A DNA stretch of 64,000 bases from Pantoea sp. BAV 3049 (GCF_009765445.1 NZ_WHOY01000031.1:416510-480509); one strand, 5' to 3'; positions 51,068 to 58,428 are shown, numbered from the stretch's first letter. A program made the numbers and translations. The notes: a model not told the origin generated them from the sequence alone.

Positions 51068-52294
51068 ATGCCAATGGAAGATGAGACAATTAATCTTTTA
51101 CAACTGCGAGCCTTTTACCTCGTCGCTAAAGGAGGAACAGTGTCTGGTGCTGCCGGGCTACTCTTCCGTACGCAATCGGCGGTGACGCGAGCCGTAAGAG
51201 AATTTGAGAAAGATCTGAAGGTTATTTTATTTGAACGGCATCCAACGGGAATGGTATTGACGTCTGAAGGTAAACATATTCTGCCCCGCGTGGAGTATAT
51301 TATTGAGGAGCTTCAACTTATTCCTGTTTTGCTGACAAGATTTAAGTCTCTCTCCCCTGCGGCTTCCCGAACTGAGTTATCCTGGCTGTTCAATACCCGC
51401 CGACTGCAGTTATTCGTCTCACTGCACCAACAACACTATGTGCAGCAGGTAGCGAAACAATTTTCATTGAGTCAGCCAGCCGTCAGCTCAGCCCTCCGTC
51501 AGCTGGAGGAGGGAGCAGGCCTGACTTTATTCGAGCGCACCGCATTCGGACTCAAGCCTACGGCGGCGGGAAACGCACTGGCATTGGTTATACAGAGAGT
51601 CATCAATTCTCTTCATCATTTGCGTGCTGACATTGCCGGACACCTTGGGGCGGTGACAGGTACAGTCAGAATTGGCGCCTTGCCACTGAGTCGTTCAATA
51701 TTGTTACCTCAGGCGATTATTACCGCCAGCCAGCACTATCCCGATTTGTACGTGGCCACCAGTGAAAGTGATTTCAGTACGTTGCATACCGCGCTTTGCG
51801 GTGGCCATCTCGACTTTATCATTGGCGCAATAAGGGATGAAGAAACGTATAATGATTTAAACAGTACGGTGCTTTTTACCCAGGAGCTGATCATGCTGGT
51901 ACGCCGCGATCACCCTCTGCTGACGTCAGACTTCTCCCGGCAGCAACTCGCCCATCAGCAATGGATATTGCCACGCCCCGGTACGCCATCGCGTCGACTG
52001 ATGAATGAGGCTTTTCAGGCGTTGGGTATACCACCACCTCAACCCCGACTGGAATCTGGAGACTCAATGCTGGTCCGTGGCGTACTGACCGCCTCCGATA
52101 TGGTTGCGGTGGTCTCTTCACATCAACTGGCTGTCGAAATGGAGAGAGGAGATCTCCAGCCGTTACCCCTGACGCTACCGCATACCCGCCGGAAAATTGC
52201 TATTCTTACCCGCCGGGGAGCGCTACCTTCGCCCTCTTCTCTGGCCTTTATGGCTGTGCTGCATGAAACAGCCCGTTTTTATCAACACTCGTAA
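51068..52294 (+). CDS. LysR-type regulator with two helix-turn-helix domains
   Basis: A 408-aa LysR-family protein, about 100 residues longer than usual because it carries two LysR DNA-binding domains in tandem. HTH1 spans about residues 10-71 (LLQLRAFYLVAKGGTVSGAA, TQSAVTRAVREFE, LFERHPTGMVLTSEG) and HTH2 about 111-172 (RRLQLFVSLHQQHYVQQVAK, SQPAVSSALRQLEEG, LFERTAFGLKPTAAG). A normal effector-binding domain follows (GTVRIGALPLSRSILLPQAI to GDSMLVRGVLTASDMVAVV). It is transcribed divergently from the galB-galC-like operon with about 120 bp between them, the usual arrangement for a LysR activator of a catabolic operon. An alternative start is 51035. Confidence 0.9.
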   Translation: MPMEDETINLLQLRAFYLVAKGGTVSGAAGLLFRTQSAVTRAVREFEKDLKVILFERHPTGMVLTSEGKHILPRVEYIIEELQLIPVLLTRFKSLSPAASRTELSWLFNTRRLQLFVSLHQQHYVQQVAKQFSLSQPAVSSALRQLEEGAGLTLFERTAFGLKPTAAGNALALVIQRVINSLHHLRADIAGHLGAVTGTVRIGALPLSRSILLPQAIITASQHYPDLYVATSESDFSTLHTALCGGHLDFIIGAIRDEETYNDLNSTVLFTQELIMLVRRDHPLLTSDFSRQQLAHQQWILPRPGTPSRRLMNEAFQALGIPPPQPRLESGDSMLVRGVLTASDMVAVVSSHQLAVEMERGDLQPLPLTLPHTRRKIAILTRRGALPSPSSLAFMAVLHETARFYQHS

Positions 52295-52568
52295 TTTAAA
52301 AAAATAATTTCTCCAGCCTATAAAAAATCCTCACCGGCCTAAAAGTTTTTCTCCCTTTATTAATCACGATATTTAATTACAGAAAAAAATAAATTTAATT
52401 TAACCGGATCCCGGTCACATTTGGGTATTATTCTAATTTGACTCCTGGCTCATTCATCTTCTTAATCTTAAAAGTACAAAAAAAACAAAATAATCTTCAC
52501 GTCATAATAGATGCGGATAACTTACTGAACACTTGAAAACCTCCTCTGAAAACTACAACAGGTGAAAA
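52295..52568. other. 274-bp AT-rich intergenic region before the MFS gene
   Basis: Non-coding and notably AT-rich between the LysR gene and the MFS gene; it should hold the promoter of the transporter gene. AGGTG precedes the MFS ATG by 5 nt. No operator was recognised. Confidence 0.55.
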
Positions 52569-53546
52569 ATGAAATTAGCTTGGTATTCAGATCTGACGAA
52601 AACCGAAAAAAAAACTTATTGGGCAAGCCTCGGGGGATACACTCTCGACTCCATGGATACAACAATTTATTCCCTGGTTATTCCCATCTTATTGAGTATC
52701 CATTTTCTGACTAAAACAGACGCTGGCGTGCTGGGATCCGTTGCGCTGATTGGCAGCGCCATTGGCGGCTGGGGTGCGGGATTGATGGCTGACCGGTTTG
52801 GTCGGGTTCGTGTCATGCAATTAACCGTTCTGTGGGTGGCTTTTTTTACGGCGGCCACCGCTTTTTGCGATCACTTCTGGCCATTTTTTGTTATCCGATT
52901 CTGCCAGGGGCTGGGCTACGGTGGTGAAGTTGTGGTGGGCGCCGTCCTGATCAGTGAAGTCATCCGTGCTGACTACAGAGGGCGGGTGGCGGCGTCCATC
53001 CAGAGCGGTTACGCGATAGGTTACGCCATTTCACTGGCAACGTTACCGTTACTGCTGGCTTTCTTCCCGGAAACAAGGGCCTGGCGGGTGTTCTTCCTGG
53101 TAGGAATTATTCCTGCCGCGTTGGTCTGGTTTATCCGCCGTCTGGTACCGGAATCCAGCACTTTTTCCACAGCCACTCCTGACAGAAACACCAGCATTAC
53201 TGCCATTTTCTCCGCCCCTTATCGTCGCATCACGCTGATCTCAACCTTACTGGCCAGCGGGATTTTTGGCGACGCCTATATCATGATTACCTGGCTTCCC
53301 ACTTATCTGCGTCTCACGCTGGGTCTGCCCGTAACCTCAATGTCAGGCTATCTGACCATTAACATTTTGGGATCACTGATTGGACCTTTCCTTTACGGAC
53401 TGATGAGTGACCATATCGGGCGCTGGCGCGCGGTGATGATCCTGTTGGTCGCCCAGTCGCTGGTTGTCTCACTCTATATGTTTGTCTCAATCGATATGAC
53501 CAGTACGTGTAGCGCCGAAAACGATTTTGGACTGATTTGTAATTAA
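52569..53546 (+). pseudogene. MFS aromatic-acid transporter, 3' end removed by prophage insertion
   Basis: The first about 313 codons encode a major facilitator of the sugar/aromatic acid:H+ symporter type: loop motif GLMADRFGRVRVMQL, a helix-5 region FCQGLGYGGEVVVGAVLISEV, central loop with RLVPES, and GLMSDHIGRWRAVMIL. Full-length members have about 430-450 residues; here homology stops after YMFVSIDMTS and the frame closes with about 12 unrelated codons (CSAENDFGLICN) that lie in the prophage end. At least the last membrane helices are missing. Given its neighbours it was probably the gallate or related aromatic-acid importer. The missing 3' part is expected at the other prophage junction. 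Confidence 0.85.
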
Positions 53547-53585
53547 TTCTGGACTCGATTTCACCCACCAAGCCAGTCCAAAATC
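53508..53585. repeat. Putative prophage terminus with three transposase-site-like repeats
   Basis: Homology to the MFS gene ends about 53507 and the next bases are TGTAGCGCCG, beginning with the TG typical of Mu-type ends. Within the next 78 bp one motif occurs three times: GATTTTGGACTGATTT (53523-53538), TTCTGGACTCGATTT (53547-53561) and, inverted, AAGCCAGTCCAAAATC (53570-53585). The first two cores are 22 bp apart, about two helical turns. Such clusters resemble the R1-R2-R3 transposase sites at Mu ends. The exact terminus is not proven. Confidence 0.65.
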
Positions 53586-53729
53586 TATTGCAAATTGACT
53601 TATTTTTAAACACCGCGCCAGTACCTGCCTTTCGCCTCTCTTATCTGCTGGACTGCCTTACCCTGTCGAGTTAGTGTCCGTCGCGCTGCCAGGCCTGCAG
53701 TTTTTATTGTCAGCGAGAGGATAATTTGC

Positions 53730-53954
53730 ATGAATTTCAATGAAGCCCGTCAGACCATGACAGATGACGCCTGTGAGGTTGTTTCTGCGCTATCACAGGC
53801 ACCTGCTTTAACGCTCCAGGCCATTGCCTACATTACCCATCAGAAAGAATACGCCACCCGCTTTATACTTGAGCAGATGGCGATATTTGAGGTTGTACGT
53901 TGTGAAAGTGGCCACTGGTCGCTGACTGAAGGCTTTAAAGCCTCTGCCAGGTGA
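53730..53954 (+). CDS. Small phage protein with possible winged-helix fold
   Basis: A 74-aa protein that I do not recognise, nearest the prophage end. The sequence (VVSALSQAPALTLQAIAYITHQ; ATRFILEQMAIFEVV; GHWSLTEGFK) has the helix-helix-helix-strand rhythm of a winged-helix DNA-binding domain, with the wing at SGHWSLT. A Shine-Dalgarno GAGAGGA lies about 8 nt before the ATG. It could be a small regulator of the neighbouring methylase or of late genes; this is conjecture. It is convergent with the methylase gene. Confidence 0.7.
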   Translation: MNFNEARQTMTDDACEVVSALSQAPALTLQAIAYITHQKEYATRFILEQMAIFEVVRCESGHWSLTEGFKASAR

Positions 53955-53959
53955 TATAT

Positions 53960-53989
53960 GGCCAGCCTGTTCACGGCTGGCCTCAGTTT
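53960..53989 (+). terminator. Hairpin between the 74-aa gene and phage dam
   Basis: GGCCAGCC / GGCTGGCC, an 8-bp stem with a 7-nt loop, followed by TCAGTTTC. It separates two convergent genes and overlaps the last codons of the methylase gene. The T-run is weak. Confidence 0.55.
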
Positions 53990-54738
53990 CTGATAATCAA
54001 CTCACCCGCCTTATATCCGTTGTTTGATCCCACGCTGTACGTTGTCACCGCCGTGTCGATGGTTAGCCCTTTAAACGCCTCACGCATGTCAGGGTGATCG
54101 TTAACTGAAATAATTATCTTCCCTTTGATGGTTCTCGCCAGTTCAGCCATCTGCACGTACTGATCCATGCCGAACGGCACGCCGTAGCCCTGCGTCTTCC
54201 AGTATGGTGGATCGAGGTAGAACAACGTTTCGGGTCTGTCATAACGCCTGATGCACTCCTGCCAGTCCAGGTGCTCGATAGTCACCCGCTGGAGACGCAA
54301 CCAGGCATCAGACAGCGTTTCTTCCATGCGCAGGATATTCAGCTTGGTTTTGCCCGATGCACTGGTGCCGAAGGTTCTGCCAACGGCTTTAGCGCCAAAG
54401 GAGAGCTTTTGCAGGTAGTAAAATCTGGCGGCACGCTGAATATCGGTCAGGGTTTCGGGTGGGGTATCTTTCAGCCATTTAAATATTTCACGACTGGTTA
54501 AAGCCCATTTAAACTGCCTTATAAACTCCTCAAGATGATGCTGAATGACGCGGTAAAGATTGACGATGTCGCCGTTAATGTCGTTAAGCACCTCGACTCT
54601 GGAGGGGGACTTCATAAAGAAGAGTGCAGCACCGCCGCAGAACGGCTCCACGTAACAGGTGTGGTCGGGGAATAATGGTATCAGATGCTTTGCCAGCTTA
54701 CGTTTGCCACCCACCCAGGGAATGATTGTGTTAGTCAT
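53983..54738 (-). CDS. Phage D12-class DNA adenine methyltransferase
   Basis: A 251-aa adenine-N6 methyltransferase of the Dam (MT-alpha) class. AdoMet motif I appears as WVGGKRKLAKHLI plus YVEPFCGGAALFF; the catalytic motif IV is FYLDPPYWKTQGYG. It differs clearly from the chromosomal Dam at 15536-16357. It occupies the place where Mu has its DNA modification gene mom, between the tail fibres and the phage end, so protection against restriction is the likely role. GAAGG precedes the ATG. Three GATC sites lie just upstream of the gene, in its probable promoter. The target sequence, GATC by analogy, is not proven. Confidence 0.9.
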   Translation of the reverse strand: MTNTIIPWVGGKRKLAKHLIPLFPDHTCYVEPFCGGAALFFMKSPSRVEVLNDINGDIVNLYRVIQHHLEEFIRQFKWALTSREIFKWLKDTPPETLTDIQRAARFYYLQKLSFGAKAVGRTFGTSASGKTKLNILRMEETLSDAWLRLQRVTIEHLDWQECIRRYDRPETLFYLDPPYWKTQGYGVPFGMDQYVQMAELARTIKGKIIISVNDHPDMREAFKGLTIDTAVTTYSVGSNNGYKAGELIIRN

Positions 54739-54752
54739 ATTACCTTCGTTAA

Positions 54753-54790
54753 TTGATCTGTGTTAACGATCAATAAATTGCTTATTGATC
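54753..54790. promoter_or_regulatory. Triple TTGATC / GATC cluster upstream of phage dam
   Basis: Three GATC sites at 54755, 54768 and 54787 lie within 36 bp, 17-52 bp upstream of the methylase ATG. Each is part of TTGATC: plus strand at 54753-54758, minus strand at 54768-54773, plus strand at 54785-54790. The first two form an inverted repeat with a 9-nt spacer. The layout recalls the three GATC sites controlling Mu mom. Methylation-sensitive control of the methylase gene is a plausible inference. Confidence 0.6.
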
Positions 54791-54967
54791 AGTAAAACCA
54801 ATATTAACCAGGTCGCAGGGTGAGCAGCAGTTACAGGGGTGAGGCGGGCTTTCGCGCCGGGTCACAATGGCAGGCATTTGTAAATTTTCGCTTAAAATGC
54901 TTGCGAAGTGGCATTTGTTTATTCAAGTATCAGCACTCACTCAAGTGCAATTATTAAACGGGATGTT

Positions 54968-55792
54968 ATGGATAACGGTATTCAGATAGCGATGTCTCCG
55001 GTTCAGTTGGCTGCTGTTCTGTCAGATAAAACAGTCACTGAATCAGAAACAATGAGTAACCGCCTGCTGGGTGGGCTTGATCTTATTATGGGCAGTCTGG
55101 AAATGGCTGGCGCTACCGCTCTTTGCATGGCACCAGAGCCTACCGGATTAACTAAGGCCGCTTGCGTTGTTGTTGGTGCCCACAGCATGGACAGTATTAA
55201 TACTGCGGCTGACCGGATGCTTTCCGGGACTAACACCCGCACGGCGACATACCGGGCAGCAGCTGAACTGGCTAAACAGTTCGGTGCCGATGATAAAACA
55301 GCGTGGGAAATCGGCCTTACGGTTGATATAGCTGTTCCTGTTGGGTTTGCTATGGCAGCAAGTGCCGCTCGCGTTGCGATGATCCGCTCTGGCCGTATAA
55401 ACCTCAGAGAGCATGAGTCATTTAACGGGTTAAAGCCTGGCGGCCATGCGATTGAAAGGCATGTTGGAAGAACAGAGGCTGAATTAAGACAACGTCTCGC
55501 ATCGCGGCCAACCATGACCGGGAGCAGCACCTTCCACAACCTGCGCGTAGCTGAAGACGCAATATCCAGAGCATTGAAATTCAACGCTCAGTTGGTTAAG
55601 CGCTGGGCGAGCAATGGCAGATCCGGCTCCAGAATGGAGATAGATTTTTTTGCAGGCAATGAAATTGGTTTTGGCATTAAAACCGCCACCGGCCCTGTTA
55701 TAAAATCATATAAATTACGGTTAGTGCTTGTCCTTCAGAATTATCACGGAAAGCCTTACTACGTACTGACAGCCTTCCCTAAACTGGACTGA
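54968..55792 (+). CDS. Polymorphic toxin with C-terminal RNase A-like (CdiA-CT) domain
   Basis: A 274-aa protein on the strand opposite to the tail genes. The C-terminal half (about residues 155-274) has the pattern of the bacterial CdiA-CT RNase A domain: GGHAIERHVGRTEAELRQRL, SSTFHNLRVAEDAISRAL and YYVLTAFP at the end. By analogy with the Yersinia kristensenii toxin the catalytic residues would be His165, Arg176 and Thr268, with Phe270 where Tyr is usual. Residues about 30-140 are Ala/Gly-rich and helical with hydrophobic segments (GLDLIMGSLEMAGATALCMA; IAVPVGFAMAASAARVAMI), perhaps for delivery; I do not recognise this part. No signal peptide is seen. The start at 54968 follows GGGAT; a 20-codon upstream extension is possible. 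An immunity gene follows at 3 bp. Confidence 0.82.
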   Translation: MDNGIQIAMSPVQLAAVLSDKTVTESETMSNRLLGGLDLIMGSLEMAGATALCMAPEPTGLTKAACVVVGAHSMDSINTAADRMLSGTNTRTATYRAAAELAKQFGADDKTAWEIGLTVDIAVPVGFAMAASAARVAMIRSGRINLREHESFNGLKPGGHAIERHVGRTEAELRQRLASRPTMTGSSTFHNLRVAEDAISRALKFNAQLVKRWASNGRSGSRMEIDFFAGNEIGFGIKTATGPVIKSYKLRLVLVLQNYHGKPYYVLTAFPKLD

Positions 55793-55795
55793 ACA

Positions 55796-56098
55796 ATGAT
55801 TTATTATTATCTCGACCATCTTATGGGGGCGTACCTCAATCAGGACTATGACCTTTCCGGTGAAACGCCCGAGGAAGTAGTTCAGTGCTACCTGGACAGT
55901 GAGGGAGTCGCCCACGCTTCAGGGCTTGCTGAAGATTGCACAAAATTTATTGAAAACAACAATGATGTTGAAACGAATTTTGAGGCGCTATATGGAGATG
56001 ATTTCAGCCCCAGATTATGGCGTATTACAGCCATTGAATTTCTTCAGAAGACATCAGAACAAGCGAAAGCATTTATCAGTGACAGTGAGTCCAGATAA
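55796..56098 (+). CDS. Immunity protein for the RNase A-like toxin (CdiI type)
   Basis: A small acidic protein of 100 aa starting 3 bp after the toxin stop codon, the normal toxin-immunity arrangement. The N-terminal pattern (LDHLMGAYLNQDYDLSGETPEEVVQCYLD) resembles the contact-dependent growth inhibition immunity family with its YxNQDYD segment. Its many Asp and Glu residues suit binding to a basic RNase. It should bind and neutralise the toxin in the cytoplasm. A strong terminator follows, so the toxin and immunity genes form one unit. Confidence 0.78.
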   Translation: MIYYYLDHLMGAYLNQDYDLSGETPEEVVQCYLDSEGVAHASGLAEDCTKFIENNNDVETNFEALYGDDFSPRLWRITAIEFLQKTSEQAKAFISDSESR

Positions 56099-56121
56099 TA
56101 TCCTTTCGTTACTCAGTAAGA

Positions 56122-56152
56122 ATAACGCCGGGATTTTCCCGGCGTTATTTTA
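56122..56152. terminator. Bidirectional intrinsic terminator after the immunity gene
   Basis: ATAACGCCGGGA / TCCCGGCGTTAT, a 12-bp stem with a 3-nt loop, then TTTTAT. It lies between the convergent immunity gene and the 130-aa minus-strand gene. Confidence 0.9.
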
Positions 56153-56156
56153 TCTG

Positions 56157-56549
56157 CTATACCGCCTGTACAGCTTCAGCGGATTCAGCTTCCGGCACGT
56201 CCTGGCCGTTATCAATGCTGTGCTTGTACTGGAGGCTGTTAACATACTTCTGCACAAGAGACTTAACGCTGGCTTTATCGTCTTCAATGACTTTATCAGC
56301 CAGTTGGGTGGCAATGGTCTGCTCCTGTTCTGACAGGGCTGACTGGATCTTGTCGAAGTAGTCACCGCAGGCCGTTTTAACCGCGTCCTCATTGCTCAGG
56401 GTCAGATGCCCCAGAAACTCAGTTACAGCGGCCTGTGCATCTTCCTGAGTGTAGCCATCATACACAGCGTCAGTGATGGTGGTGACAAGCGCAGAACTGC
56501 GCAGAGCGCTGATTGCCGATTTCTCGATATTGCCGACTAATTTAGTCAT
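56157..56549 (-). CDS. Phage protein of unknown function, 130 aa
   Basis: Not recognised. From the ATG at 56549 (GGAG about 8 nt upstream) it encodes an acidic, mostly helical protein (MTKLVGNIEKSAISALRSSALV; ALSEQEQTIATQLADKVIEDD; SVKSLVQKYVNSLQYK) without signal peptide or membrane segment. An upstream extension of 23 codons is possible but unsupported. It is the last minus-strand gene after the fibre genes, 330 bp beyond the fibre-assembly gene, and ends against the toxin-immunity terminator. It could be a further small phage cargo protein. Confidence 0.72.
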   Translation of the reverse strand: MTKLVGNIEKSAISALRSSALVTTITDAVYDGYTQEDAQAAVTEFLGHLTLSNEDAVKTACGDYFDKIQSALSEQEQTIATQLADKVIEDDKASVKSLVQKYVNSLQYKHSIDNGQDVPEAESAEAVQAV

Positions 56550-56878
56550 GGGGATATTCTCCGTTGGTTTTGGTTTATTACAGGTAAAAAGAGGCCGTAT
56601 CCATGCGAATAATTTCACGGATGTTTGCTCCTGTTTTATTTCGGGTTTATCTGCCCGCCAGATGTATTAAATAAATTACTGGCTACTTATAACTCAATTC
56701 AACCGCTTATATATTTACGAAAACGTCAATTGATTTACTCAATGTTTAAACTGACTGGTTTAACCTTCTTCCCGGTGATGTGACCCGTCACTGCAGGAAG
56801 ATGTGTAAGCAACATTGTTATTGTGTGTAGTTATTTCCCCGCCTGCTGTGCCCACGGGACAGGCGGTTTTTTTTGACC
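56550..56878. other. 329-bp AT-rich gap with plus-strand hairpins and an orphan terminator
   Basis: No open frame of note. The first part (56580-56760) is AT-rich. A hairpin CTTCC..GTGA / TCAC..GGAAG lies at 56768-56800, and the region ends with the orphan plus-strand terminator described separately. It may encode a small RNA on the plus strand and hold the promoter of the 130-aa minus-strand gene. Confidence 0.5.
56839..56874 (+). terminator. Plus-strand intrinsic terminator with no upstream gene
   Basis: CCGCCTG / CAGGCGG stem with a 14-nt loop, followed directly by eight T. It is oriented for plus-strand transcription and lies just past the 3' end of the minus-strand tail-fibre operon. 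No plus-strand gene precedes it after the immunity gene (which has its own terminator), so it either ends a small RNA or blocks antisense transcription into the tail genes. Confidence 0.75.
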
Positions 56879-57418
56879 TTATTCCGGCTTATCCGGCCAT
56901 GCTATTGATTTGTAACCCGCCTCGTTAGTCACGCCCGTCAGGTCCAGCGCCTTAAGCGCTTTGATATATGCCATCCATTTCACCAGGCTGGCCTTATCGT
57001 CATCGCTGATCACGTCAAGCTGTAGCTCCGTTCGCCAGTCGGCGGTGGTGCTGTTGGCTTCGGTCACCAGGGTCTGGCGTTGTTCCTCTGCCCTGGCCTG
57101 ATACTCTTCAGCGGTCAGCGGCTTCTCGCTGATTGTTTTACCGTCGAACTGCCAGCGGGACGTGGAGTCACCGGGGAAGCCTTCGGGAAGATCGCTTTTG
57201 TCTGTCTCGGCCACGCTCAGATTAAGCGGAACTATACCGCTCACATCATATTTGGCATCAACAAGCAGCCCGGTGCTGTCATAGGCAATTTTCATCGCGT
57301 CAGCAGAGAATTCAGACTGTAGCTTGTACCAGTCATTGCCATCTTCATCCTGAAGATACATCGCGCCGTCCACACCATTTTCAGGCGTATATCTGGTGAA
57401 GTTTTTATAGATTTTCAT
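56879..57418 (-). CDS. Tail fibre assembly protein
   Basis: A 179-aa protein of the Tfa family (Mu gpU-like), a chaperone for the distal tail fibre. The N-terminal part (MKIYKNFTRYTPENG) and the C-terminal domain with WRTELQLDVISDDDKASLVKWMAYIKAL and a final SIAWPDKP, typical of the family, are clear. It follows the fibre gene by 8 bp. AGAGGC precedes the ATG. Confidence 0.9.
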   Translation of the reverse strand: MKIYKNFTRYTPENGVDGAMYLQDEDGNDWYKLQSEFSADAMKIAYDSTGLLVDAKYDVSGIVPLNLSVAETDKSDLPEGFPGDSTSRWQFDGKTISEKPLTAEEYQARAEEQRQTLVTEANSTTADWRTELQLDVISDDDKASLVKWMAYIKALKALDLTGVTNEAGYKSIAWPDKPE

Positions 57419-57426
57419 ACAGCCTC

Positions 57427-58428
57427 TTAAGATACCGTTTCAACATTAATCCACTGGCCGTTAACCAGAATCTGAGCATAGGAATAGCGGGCTTTTGCGC
57501 CGGTATAAATCCCAACACCGGTAACACAGGTGCCTGAAGGAGCCGACCAGTCAGATGAGCCTGTGGTGGCCCAGGTGGAGGCTGCGTAGCGGAAACCTGT
57601 CACGGCAGCAGATGCAACCGGCGGGGGGTTATTGGGGCTGTAAACGCGCTGGCCCATTTCGTTCAGCGTGTTGCTGGTGTCCAGTGAGCCGGTACCCGTT
57701 ATATCCACCCTCCCAAATTCCTGCGTGTTGCCGTTATTTACGGTACGGAAAATAAAACCACCAATCCCACTGCCCGCATTGCAAACAAGGTCGACTTCCC
57801 CTCTACCTCCTGATTCGTTCCACAACAGGTGGGAACCCTGACCCGCTGCGCCGAGTGTATTGGAATTAACGTGCAGTCCGGGTGAGGTGACCCCCTTACT
57901 GCCCACGGTGCCACCCTCTGCGGGGAATGCGCCACACTGTGCCGCCGTTGGCTTGTTAACAGTGGTGAACAGCTCCCCTTCATCCGTGCTGTCTACCGTC
58001 AGGTGTGGCTTGCCGTCATCTCCCCAGTCAATATAAATGCTGTGACTGCCCGATGAATGAAGACCGCCGCCAGCCTGAACGGCTTTATAGTTGCCGACCT
58101 TATCCAGTCCAAGGTTCTTTTTGGCGGTGGTGGCATCTTTCAAATCTGACAGATTTTTACCCTGCTGAAGCGCTCCACTGACTCGCTCATCATCCTCTGC
58201 CAGGAATAACTCTTTCAACGCGGAGAGTAACTGGTCATTGGTTGCTTCAGCGGGTTCAACTCCGGCTGCGGTTAATACGGCAATAACTTCCTGCTGCAGG
58301 CTGCGGGTGGCGGCCTGATCGTCATTCATATACGTAGCGGTGACAATGGTGGCCAGTGCGCCGGTTTCTTTGTCTTTATCGTGAAAAAGACCGTCTGTCG
58401 TATCAATGGGATCAATTAAGGGTTTCAT
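57427..58428 (-). CDS. Phage tail fibre protein
   Basis: A 333-aa tail fibre, shorter than Mu gpS (about 500 aa). The N-terminal region (about 1-90) resembles fibre attachment domains and contains the frequent fibre segment LKELFLAEDDERVSGALQQGKNLSDL; KDATTAKKNLGLDKVGNYKAVQ follows, a common fibre repeat. The central part is Gly/Ser/Thr-rich beta structure and the C-terminus (GFRYAASTW, ARYSYAQILVNGQWINVETVS) is the receptor-binding end. Its start shares one base with the gp48 stop. No inverted second fibre set or invertase is seen nearby, so no Mu-like host-range switch is evident. Confidence 0.9.
   Translation of the reverse strand: MKPLIDPIDTTDGLFHDKDKETGALATIVTATYMNDDQAATRSLQQEVIAVLTAAGVEPAEATNDQLLSALKELFLAEDDERVSGALQQGKNLSDLKDATTAKKNLGLDKVGNYKAVQAGGGLHSSGSHSIYIDWGDDGKPHLTVDSTDEGELFTTVNKPTAAQCGAFPAEGGTVGSKGVTSPGLHVNSNTLGAAGQGSHLLWNESGGRGEVDLVCNAGSGIGGFIFRTVNNGNTQEFGRVDITGTGSLDTSNTLNEMGQRVYSPNNPPPVASAAVTGFRYAASTWATTGSSDWSAPSGTCVTGVGIYTGAKARYSYAQILVNGQWINVETVS

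Noticed and set aside
53440..53600. tRNA gene or att core at the prophage junction
   Set aside because: No tRNA-like cloverleaf sequence is visible; the junction is inside a protein-coding gene.
56879..58428. Invertible tail-fibre segment with alternate fibre genes
   Set aside because: Only one fibre and one assembly gene are present, with no inverted partial copies and no invertase gene in the visible part.
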